DNA of 64,000 bases from Porphyridium purpureum. Lineage: Eukaryota; Rhodophyta; Bangiophyceae; Porphyridiales; Porphyridiaceae. The position numbers and the translations under genes are program-made. Location of the stretch: the NCBI GenBank assembly GCA_008690995.1, contig VRMN01000003.1, forward strand, positions 806,001 through 870,000, read 5' to 3'. Of the stretch, positions 57,203-64,000 are shown piece by piece. How positions within the stretch are numbered: position 1 is the stretch's first letter; each line of letters begins with the position of its first letter. The notes beneath the pieces are model-generated. The model was not told where the DNA came from. It worked only from the letters and a program-made list of their open reading frames with translations, and searched no databases.

Positions 57203-59833
57203 ATGGCGGCTCTGACAAAGCGAACGGCGTCGTTCCAGGATCTGCACAAGGGGCACGTGTCTGAGCCGGAGGCGCGGTACAGCGGCACCGGCCACACCAC
57301 GCCAAACGATGGCGTCGAGACGTCCGAGAAGCGCAACATGCTGCTGACGTCGCTCATGTCGCAGTACCTGTCGCGCGAGCCGCAGGCGATTCAGCGCCAG
57401 ATCGTCAACCACGTCGAGTACACGCTCGCGCGCACCCGCTACAACTTTGACGCGTTCGGCGCCTACCAGGCAACCAGTCTCTCCGTGCGCGACCGTCTGC
57501 TCGAGTCCTGGAACGACACGCAGCAGTTCTTCACCGAGCGCGATGTGAAGCGCGTCTACTACCTGTCTCTCGAGTTTCTCATGGGCCGCTACCTGCAGAA
57601 CGCGCTCGTAAACATGGGTGTGAGGTCCAACTTTGAGGAGGCGCTGCTTGGTCTCGGCTACAAGTTGGAGGATTTACTCGAGCAGGAGCGCGACCCAGGA
57701 CTGGGTAACGGCGGCCTGGGCCGCCTGGCCGCGTGCTTCATGGACTCGCTGGCCACGCTCAACTATCCGGGCTGGGGCTACGGCATCCGCTACAAGTACG
57801 GCATGTTCTACCAGAAGATCAGCGCCGAGGGCTACCAGATCGAGGTACCGGACTACTGGCTGACGCACGGCAATCCGTGGGAGGTGGAACGACTTGATGT
57901 CACGTACCCGGTACGCTTCTTTGGGCACATCGAGTGGAGCGATAAGGGCATTCTGTGGACGGGTGGTGAGGTCGTACGTGCCATCGCATACGACTCGCCC
58001 ATTCCGGGCTATGACACTTACAACACGCTCAACTTGCGTCTGTGGTCTGCAGCACCAGCCACGGAGTTTGACCTGGACTCGTTCTCGCGCGGCGACTACT
58101 TTGGAGCGATTGCTAACAAGGAAGCGAGTGAGAAGATCTCGTCGGTGCTCTACCCGAATGATTCCACGGACGCCGGGAAGGAGCTCCGCCTCAAGCAGCA
58201 GTACTTTTTCGTGAGCGCGACGTTGCAGGATGCGGTGAGGCGATTCCTCAAGAAGGATCGCCCGCTGACCGAGCTGCACACCAAGGTGGCAATCCAGCTG
58301 AACGATACACATCCGACCATTGCCATTGTGGAACTGATGCGCATCATGATGGACGAGCGAGGCTACGGCTGGACAGCGTCGTGGGAAACGGTTCAAAAGG
58401 TGTTCTCGTACACCAACCACACGGTGCTTCCGGAGGCGCTAGAGAAGTGGCAAGTACCGCTCATGGAAAAGCTGCTGCCTCGCCACATGCAGATCATCTA
58501 CGAAATCAACAGGCGCTTCCTGGAGGTGATTGCGAAGAAGTACCCGGGCGACGGACAGAAGCTGCAGCGCATGAGCATCATTGAGGACGGATACCCCAAG
58601 ATGGTGCGCATGGCCAACCTAGCCGTGGTCGGCACGCACTGCGTGAACGGTGTGGCGGCCATTCACTCGGGGCTGGTTCGTCAGAACCTGTTCCCCGACT
58701 TTGTCGAGGAAGGCTACCAAATCGTTAACGTCACAAACGGTGTCACGCCGCGCCGCTGGCTGCAGCAGGCCAATCCCGCTCTGAGCGAGGTCATCTCGCG
58801 CTGGCTCGAAACCGACGACTGGGTAGGGAATTATGAGTACTGCAAGGGACTCGAACAGTACGTGGACAATGCCGACTTGCAGCGCGAATTTGCGGACGCC
58901 AAGATGGTGAACAAGAAGACCCTGGCTGCTCTTGTGAAGGCGACATTCGGCGAGGAAATCAACTGCGACGCACTGTTTGATATTCAGATCAAGCGAATCC
59001 ATGAGTACAAGCGCCAGTTGCTCAACATTCTTGGTGTGATTGCGCGCTACAACAAGCTGAAGCGAATGAGCCACGCTGAGCGTGAGCAGCAGGTCGAGCG
59101 TGTGCACTTTTTCGGAGGCAAGGCCGCCGCGTCGTACGTTCAGGCCAAGAACATCATCCGCCTGATCACGGGCGTTCAGCATGTCATTAATGCGGACGCG
59201 GACACCAACAAGTACCTCAAGTGCTTCTTCATGCCCAACTACAATGTTACGCTGGCGGAGACGCTTATCCCGGCAAATGATGTTTCGGAACACATCTCTA
59301 CAGCTGGTTTGGAAGCGTCCGGAACATCCAACATGAAGTTTGTCATGAATGGCGGTATTATCATCGGCACGATGGATGGCGCAAACATCGAGATTCGCGA
59401 GCAGGTCGGCGACGACCAGATATTCATCTTTGGTCTGCACACCCCGGAGATTGAGGACGCTCGCAATGCGCTTAAGTATGGCCAGTACAAGGTGCATGAT
59501 GCGCGACTGGACGAGGCTATCAATCAGATCAAGTCCGGAATGTTCTGCTCGCAGGAAACCGCAGGACCCATCGTTCGCGCGTTGGAGCCGTACAACGATT
59601 TCTATCTCGTAGCTCGCGACTTTTCGTCGTACATGGAGGCGCAGGACCGCGTTGACGCTGCGTACAAGGATTCGTCTAGCTGGATTAAGCGTTGTATCCT
59701 TGCTGTTGCTCGAATGGGTTTCTTCTCTAGCGATCGCACGATCCACGATTATGCCGAGAAGATCTGGGGCATTGAGGCTACACCGTTTGTGCCGGGATCG
59801 ATTAGCTTTAAGGACCCCTCTGCGAAGGCATAA
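57203..59833 (+). CDS. Glycogen/starch phosphorylase (GT35)
   Basis: An 876-residue PLP-dependent alpha-glucan phosphorylase that releases glucose 1-phosphate from starch. Family blocks include YYLSLEFLMGRYLQNALVN, DPGLGNGGLGRLAACF, QLNDTHPTIAI, GVTPRRWL, KRIHEYKRQLLN and the PLP site GTSNMKF with Lys712. No transit peptide is present and no plastid-type ~78-residue insert is seen, so it should be cytosolic, where red algae keep floridean starch. The N-terminal serine regulatory site of animal muscle enzyme is not evident. ATG 57203 is the first start; the frame opens 28 codons earlier on GTG within a purine-rich leader. JMJD4 follows after 152 bases on the same strand. Confidence 0.96.
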   Translation: MAALTKRTASFQDLHKGHVSEPEARYSGTGHTTPNDGVETSEKRNMLLTSLMSQYLSREPQAIQRQIVNHVEYTLARTRYNFDAFGAYQATSLSVRDRLLESWNDTQQFFTERDVKRVYYLSLEFLMGRYLQNALVNMGVRSNFEEALLGLGYKLEDLLEQERDPGLGNGGLGRLAACFMDSLATLNYPGWGYGIRYKYGMFYQKISAEGYQIEVPDYWLTHGNPWEVERLDVTYPVRFFGHIEWSDKGILWTGGEVVRAIAYDSPIPGYDTYNTLNLRLWSAAPATEFDLDSFSRGDYFGAIANKEASEKISSVLYPNDSTDAGKELRLKQQYFFVSATLQDAVRRFLKKDRPLTELHTKVAIQLNDTHPTIAIVELMRIMMDERGYGWTASWETVQKVFSYTNHTVLPEALEKWQVPLMEKLLPRHMQIIYEINRRFLEVIAKKYPGDGQKLQRMSIIEDGYPKMVRMANLAVVGTHCVNGVAAIHSGLVRQNLFPDFVEEGYQIVNVTNGVTPRRWLQQANPALSEVISRWLETDDWVGNYEYCKGLEQYVDNADLQREFADAKMVNKKTLAALVKATFGEEINCDALFDIQIKRIHEYKRQLLNILGVIARYNKLKRMSHAEREQQVERVHFFGGKAAASYVQAKNIIRLITGVQHVINADADTNKYLKCFFMPNYNVTLAETLIPANDVSEHISTAGLEASGTSNMKFVMNGGIIIGTMDGANIEIREQVGDDQIFIFGLHTPEIEDARNALKYGQYKVHDARLDEAINQIKSGMFCSQETAGPIVRALEPYNDFYLVARDFSSYMEAQDRVDAAYKDSSSWIKRCILAVARMGFFSSDRTIHDYAEKIWGIEATPFVPGSISFKDPSAKA

Positions 59834-59985
59834 GGCACTTGATTGACCGGTGAGCGTATCTTAGCATCGTGGCAGCGCGTGACGCAATTTCTTTCTTCTT
59901 TTCCTTAATTTCTGTGACAGTGAATCTTGCGCACATGCTTGCGTGTGCGAGGACTGCAGCCTCGTCGTTTAGATTTTAGTCTCCT

Positions 59986-61422
59986 ATGACGGGCTTGTCC
60001 CATACCTTTCCTACACGAAGAGGGATTGGCTCTCAGGTGTCGCATTATAAAAGAGAACAAGGTCTTTTGAAGTGCTGGACAACTCAGATGGAGGTCCAGC
60101 TCGATCGGCTCGAGCGGATGTGGCGAGAAGTTCTCGCTCACGAGGCCTGGGTCCGTGGCGAGCTGGGTGCGTCAATAGACGAGGCGCGCATGTGGACCCG
60201 TGCTCCAGAGTCGCGTTTGCAATGCACCTCATTCAAAATCAAAAGAGTAAGCTGGTCTGAGCTGAGCAATGCAGCATTCTGGCAACACTGCATGTTTGCG
60301 AATATCCCCGTCCTGATCACGATGCCATCAGACCGCCAGGAAAATGTATTTCTGGGCGCCTTGGCCAAGGAATGGACGCTTGAGCAAACGCCGCGGGGTC
60401 AGAGCCCTAACACAGAGCCAAATCGTTATCTTGTGAATCGAGGCAGTATCCTGCGCAGTAGCTACGCAGAATGCGTCGTGCCAGTGAAAGAACTCATGCC
60501 GGATGGCGAGGTGCGTGAGCTGCGGGAAAAGGTGACGCTGAGGGAGTGGATCGAGCGAGACTTGTGGCGCGACCCAGCATTGTATCTCAAGGACTGGCAT
60601 TTTATCAAGGAGCATCCACATGCCGACCTGTACACGACGCCGCCATTTTTCCGGGAAGACTGGCTAGATCTTTACTACCGGGAGCTGCGCAGTTATTGTG
60701 ACGACTTTCGATTTGTTTATTGGGGAGGAAAGAACAGCATCACGCCGTTCCACACGGATGTGCTGGGCTCCTTTTCGTGGTCCATGAATCTAGCCGGCTC
60801 CAAGCACTGGACCATGGAGATTCCAACTCGCCAAATCATCCATACATGTGACGCTGCAGAGACGGCTCGAGCAAGGGACGCAGCGCCTTTCCTGTCTCCT
60901 TGCGAGCAGACCTTCACTTTTCTCCAGGAATCAAATGAAATCGTCTTTGTGCCTTCGCAATGGAAGCACACTGTGCGCAATCTGGACAGCGATGTGCTCA
61001 GCGTGAACCACAACTGGATTAATGGCGCCAATGTGTCATTTGCCTTTGCCGTTGCCGAGGAAGAGCTGACTAGCATGGAATCGAATCTCGCAAAGTTTGG
61101 CCCAGAAGTTCTTGCCGGCGTTGATGCAGCGCATATGAACGTCTTGGTGCGAGCATGTTGCTCCATGAGCATGGACGAAATTACGGTTCTTTGCCTCTTG
61201 GGCATTTTGACCAGCCTAAAGCAGATAATCAAGTTACAGGTCAACACTGTGGCGGTCGAAAAGGACGTATCATCAGTGTTGATGACAGCGTCCATTGTGA
61301 GGGCACGAGAGACGCTGGCCAAATGCATCAGCCGCTTTGCGATTTATTTGGAGTCTGAGGCTCTTGAGCGGCTCTGCACGCGTGTCCTCAGCTGGCTCGA
61401 AAATTCCAAGCTCTTTAACTGA
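59986..61422 (+). CDS. JMJD4: JMJD4-like JmjC 2-oxoglutarate oxygenase
   Basis: A 478-residue Fe(II)/2OG oxygenase. In human cells JMJD4 hydroxylates a lysine of the release factor eRF1 and aids translation termination. Iron ligands are His256 and Asp258 in SITPFHTDVLGSFSWS, with the distal His328 in VPSQWKHTV. The JMJD4-typical YLKDWHFIKEHP, FFREDWLDLYY and DDFRFVYWGGK precede them. The helical C-terminus (about 340-478) completes a length close to the ~460 of animal JMJD4. ATG 59986 is the first in frame; Met35 is a possible alternative start that would remove a polar leader. Converges with SHMT, stops 118 bases apart. Confidence 0.9.
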   Translation: MTGLSHTFPTRRGIGSQVSHYKREQGLLKCWTTQMEVQLDRLERMWREVLAHEAWVRGELGASIDEARMWTRAPESRLQCTSFKIKRVSWSELSNAAFWQHCMFANIPVLITMPSDRQENVFLGALAKEWTLEQTPRGQSPNTEPNRYLVNRGSILRSSYAECVVPVKELMPDGEVRELREKVTLREWIERDLWRDPALYLKDWHFIKEHPHADLYTTPPFFREDWLDLYYRELRSYCDDFRFVYWGGKNSITPFHTDVLGSFSWSMNLAGSKHWTMEIPTRQIIHTCDAAETARARDAAPFLSPCEQTFTFLQESNEIVFVPSQWKHTVRNLDSDVLSVNHNWINGANVSFAFAVAEEELTSMESNLAKFGPEVLAGVDAAHMNVLVRACCSMSMDEITVLCLLGILTSLKQIIKLQVNTVAVEKDVSSVLMTASIVRARETLAKCISRFAIYLESEALERLCTRVLSWLENSKLFN

Positions 61423-61540
61423 TCAGCCACGGTGTCCGAACAAGGCGAGCATTCTTTTCTTCGCTTCTTGTAAGTGTCTTTACTTTTATTTCACAGAATG
61501 GAACGAGTGAAGCGGGAGTGAGCTCGACAGCTCATGTTCT

Positions 61541-63064
61541 TCAAACATTGTACACCATGCTCTCGCGGTCAAAGCCCGCCGTTTCAAATTTCTTTGCAAA
61601 GCTCTCAACATCTGAGCGCAGCGCGGCAATTTCTGGTTCATCAGCGGTTACCGCTGCCTTGAAATCCTTCTGCGTCTTGTACATGCCCTTCAGCCTCTTT
61701 GCAATCTTGACACCTCGATCGATGAACTTGGCCACTTGGGCAAAGTCCTCCTCCATGAAGCCGCGAGTGGTCATGGCGTGCGTGCCCATGCGAATGCCGT
61801 GCGGGTTGAATGCGCTCACGTCGCCAGGCACGGTGTTCTTGTTCAGCGCGATGGATGCCAGCTCAAGTACACGCTCCACGCGCGCGCCGTCTACGGCCAC
61901 CGGCCTCAGGTCCACAAGCATCAGGTGATTATCGGTGCCTCCAGACACAAGCGCGTAGCCCAGGTCGACCATGGCCTGCGCGAACGCCTGACAGTTTCTA
62001 AGCACCTGCTCTTGGTACAATTTGAACTCCGGGGCCTGTGCCATTTTCAGAGCAACTGCAAGGCCAGTGATGGTGTGGTTGTGCGGGCCTCCTTGCAGCC
62101 CCGGAAACACGGCCGAGTTGATGGGGTTCTTCAAGTCGTACATCGTCTCCTCGCCCGTCTTGGCGTTCACGGATCGCACGCCCTCTCGGTAGAAAATCAT
62201 CGCGCCGCGCGGGCCACGAAGAGCCTTGTGCGTGGTCGTCGTCACCACGTCCGCATACTCAAAGGGACCGGGCACCACGTCCGCAGCCACAAGGCCCGAA
62301 ATGTGCGCCATGTCGGCAAGCAGGTACGCGTCTACCGAGTCGGCGATCTCGCGCATTCGCTTATAGTCGTAGTGGCGCGGGTATGCCGATGCACCAGCAA
62401 TAATGAGCTTGGGCCGGAATAACAGAGCGTTCTCTGCGAGCTTGTCATAGTCGATGATTCCCGTCTGCTCGTTCAGGCGGTACGGCATGGATTCAAAAAA
62501 GATGGACGTTGCCGAGACACGCTTCTTCGGTGTCATGAAGCCGTGAGACAAATGCCCGCCGTGCGGCAAGTCGAGTGCCATGATGCGATCGTGCGGATTG
62601 AGAAGCGCGGTGTACACGGCCATGTTGGATGGTGAGCCGGAAAGCGCCTGCACGTTCACGCCCCACTTCTTCGGATCCAGGCGGTACGCCGCCAGCGCGC
62701 GCTCCTGGCACAAGGTCTCTGCCATATCGATAAACTCATTCCCACCGTAGTACCTTGCGCCCGGGTATCCTTCCGAGTACTTGTTCGTCATCGGCGAGCC
62801 GACGGCTTCCATGACGGCGCGCGGCGCAAAGTTCTCGGACGGAATCAGCTGGATCCCCCGCCACTGCCTGTTCTTCTCCTTCTCGATAATATCGTACACC
62901 TCTGGGTCGTAATCCTTGAGCCGCACATTCATCTGCCGCACCGAGTCGCCAAACGTCGCGCCTTCCTCCGTCGCGAACGCCGGCATGCTCGCGAACATGC
63001 GCACGCCGCGCAGCGCGTGCACCGCGCCGACGGCGCTCAGCCGTCCCTGCATGATCAGCGCCAT
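61541..63064 (-). CDS. SHMT: Serine hydroxymethyltransferase, probably mitochondrial
   Basis: A 507-residue PLP enzyme interconverting serine and glycine with tetrahydrofolate. In mitochondria it acts with glycine decarboxylase in photorespiration. Seen blocks: [57 protein letters not shown], the PLP-lysine loop [13 protein letters not shown] with Lys280, and [11 protein letters not shown]. Residues 1-35 ([20 protein letters not shown] and onward) have Arg but no acid until the conserved domain, typical of a mitochondrial presequence. The frame reaches GTG 63073; ATG 63064 is the first start. The 5' flank is strongly pyrimidine-rich on the plus strand, and element copy B lies 230 bases upstream. 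Confidence 0.96.
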   Translation of the reverse strand: MALIMQGRLSAVGAVHALRGVRMFASMPAFATEEGATFGDSVRQMNVRLKDYDPEVYDIIEKEKNRQWRGIQLIPSENFAPRAVMEAVGSPMTNKYSEGYPGARYYGGNEFIDMAETLCQERALAAYRLDPKKWGVNVQALSGSPSNMAVYTALLNPHDRIMALDLPHGGHLSHGFMTPKKRVSATSIFFESMPYRLNEQTGIIDYDKLAENALLFRPKLIIAGASAYPRHYDYKRMREIADSVDAYLLADMAHISGLVAADVVPGPFEYADVVTTTTHKALRGPRGAMIFYREGVRSVNAKTGEETMYDLKNPINSAVFPGLQGGPHNHTITGLAVALKMAQAPEFKLYQEQVLRNCQAFAQAMVDLGYALVSGGTDNHLMLVDLRPVAVDGARVERVLELASIALNKNTVPGDVSAFNPHGIRMGTHAMTTRGFMEEDFAQVAKFIDRGVKIAKRLKGMYKTQKDFKAAVTADEPEIAALRSDVESFAKKFETAGFDRESMVYNV

Positions 63065-63666
63065 CACCACCACGCCTCTCCCGCTCTCTCCTTCTCACCC
63101 GTCACGACGCCACCCCAACCGCACTTCCCTACAGTCTCTCATCAACTCTCCTCTGCATATACAAAGCGCCTTTCTCCCTTCTGTTTTGGCCTCCCACCTT
63201 CCATGGATGGCTCTCAGTGTCAAATACCTGTTCTCCCACCGAACCGCCATCCCTCCTTCCATTCTCTATAAGGTCGCCAGGAGATTCGGGCATGTTCATA
63301 CCAAACCACGCCGCATTCATTAGAGCGTCCAGTTTCTCTATGCTCGAGATCCAGTTTAATGGAGGTTGCACTGTGAGACATAAAACACCGTACCTTTCAA
63401 AGGAGGAGGTACACTACGGTGGTCGATGTACACTGAGCTCACACTCTCAGTGTCCGTAGTAGAGTAGCTAGACTTACACCCGGCTTTGCGCATGTGTTCA
63501 GGCGTAAACCCTAGAAGTAATCGCGCCGGTCGGTTAGAATGAGGGTTGTGTGAACGCCTCAGGTGATGGTGAGGAGTGGCGACAGACGGATAATGCGGAG
63601 ACTGGGGCAGGTGGAAAGGCGAAGCAAGAGCTGGAGAAGAGGGAGGGAGGTGGGAAGGGTGGCGCG
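63065..63666. promoter_or_regulatory. Divergent promoter region of SHMT and uS4 gene
   Basis: These 602 bases lie between two divergent start codons. The region holds element copy B at 63294-63323 and two GTACACT variants (63409-63415, 63428-63434) that differ by one base from the shared GTACAGT. The side next to the uS4 start is purine-rich. Confidence 0.55.
63294..63323 (-). promoter_or_regulatory. Copy B of the GTTCATA...ACGCCGC element
   Basis: The plus strand reads GTTCATACCAAACCACGCCG then CATTCATTAG, 230 bases upstream of the SHMT start. It shares 25 of 30 or so positions with copies A and C by eye. Confidence 0.5.
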
Positions 63667-64000
63667 ATGGCGCGGTCTGTGAGTCTGAAGCGCGTGCAGC
63701 GGCTGTTTGTCAAGGAGATCGAGAGCGAGGCGCGCGTGCTGGAGTCTTATGCGGACGCGGACAACAGCGCGCGCAGGCCGAGATGGAATCTGGCCGAGAA
63801 GCCGCAGAAGGTGCAGGAGATGCACGCATACATGGTGACGAACAATGCGCCCCGTCAGGGACCCAATGGGAAAAGTGCGTCGGGCATGTTTGGAACACAG
63901 GCGCTTATTGAGAAGCAGAAGATGCGCACATACTATGGTAATATGCGCGATTTCAAGTTTAAGCGTTTGGTTCGACAGGCTCGCGAAAGTGGCGGCACCA
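63667..64000 (+). CDS. Organelle-type ribosomal protein uS4, 5' part
   Basis: The frame starts at ATG 63667 and runs off the right edge after 111 codons. It opens MARSVSLKRVQRLF. After a polar segment it reads FGTQALIEKQKMRTYYGNMR then DFKFKRLVRQARESGG. This matches the E.QKLR..YG....Q..RYV..A....G entry helix of bacterial-type uS4 just before the S4 RNA-binding domain. As a nuclear gene it most likely serves mitochondria (red algal plastids encode their own rps4). The missing S4 domain to the right would settle this. Confidence 0.7.
   Translation, partial: MARSVSLKRVQRLFVKEIESEARVLESYADADNSARRPRWNLAEKPQKVQEMHAYMVTNNAPRQGPNGKSASGMFGTQALIEKQKMRTYYGNMRDFKFKRLVRQARESGGT

Noticed and set aside
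37566-63064. Photorespiration gene cluster (phosphoglycolate phosphatase and SHMT)
   Set aside because: The two genes are about 23 kb apart with many unrelated genes between; co-occurrence is likely chance.
1-64000. tRNA, rRNA and CRISPR search by eye
   Set aside because: No TTCGA-type T-arm in a cloverleaf context, no rRNA-like block and no regular spaced repeats were found; a covariance-model search would be decisive.
1-64000. Mobile or virus-like elements
   Set aside because: No reverse transcriptase, integrase, transposase or capsid-like frame and no long terminal repeats were recognised.

Overview
The window reads as nuclear DNA of a unicellular red alga, most likely a mesophilic rhodophyte close to Porphyridium. 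This organism call is an inference. It rests on 27 eukaryotic genes in 64 kb with only one visible spliceosomal intron, GC-rich coding sequence, proteins with plastid- or mitochondrion-type leaders, a non-plastid glycogen/starch phosphorylase (red algae store starch in the cytosol), a trehalose-phosphate-synthase-like protein of the type linked in red algae to floridoside synthesis, and a fused CPSII-DHO-ATC pyrimidine enzyme.

Layout, 1-21 kb: a P5B ATPase (minus, cut by the left edge), a metallophosphoesterase (plus), a disordered KEN-box protein (minus), UDP-glucuronate decarboxylase (plus) followed by a decayed copy of the phosphoesterase 3' end, the divergent ribosomal pair RPS13/RPL5, a membrane-spanning GH36 glycosidase (minus), PYROXD1 (plus), then a four-helix membrane protein and a protein kinase (both minus).

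21-43 kb: an HCF107/MBB1-like HAT-repeat protein and a PA-TM-RING ubiquitin ligase (plus), separated by 2.5 kb without a recognised gene. Then a minus-strand block: a small organellar membrane protein, a PNUTS-like PP1-docking protein, a cysteine-rich secreted orphan, cohesin SMC3, phosphoglycolate phosphatase and the TPS-like protein.

43-64 kb: a PI3/PI4-kinase, an ABHD10-like protein lacking its serine nucleophile, PET100 and a FAX/TMEM14 protein (plus), the 2292-residue CAD-type enzyme (minus), starch phosphorylase and JMJD4 (plus), SHMT (minus), and the 5' end of a uS4 ribosomal protein gene (plus, cut by the right edge).

These are independent housekeeping genes, not an operon. Several converge on red-algal carbon use: the TPS-like protein and GH36 enzyme (candidate synthesis and breakdown of the galactosyl-glycerol osmolyte floridoside), the phosphorylase (starch), UXS (UDP-xylose for wall polysaccharide), and phosphoglycolate phosphatase plus SHMT (photorespiration). 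Promoter regions share a recurrent ACTGTAC/GTACAGT element, twice as a perfect inverted repeat, and a second 30-base element lies upstream of three minus-strand housekeeping genes. No tRNA, rRNA, CRISPR array, transposon or virus-like element was recognised.
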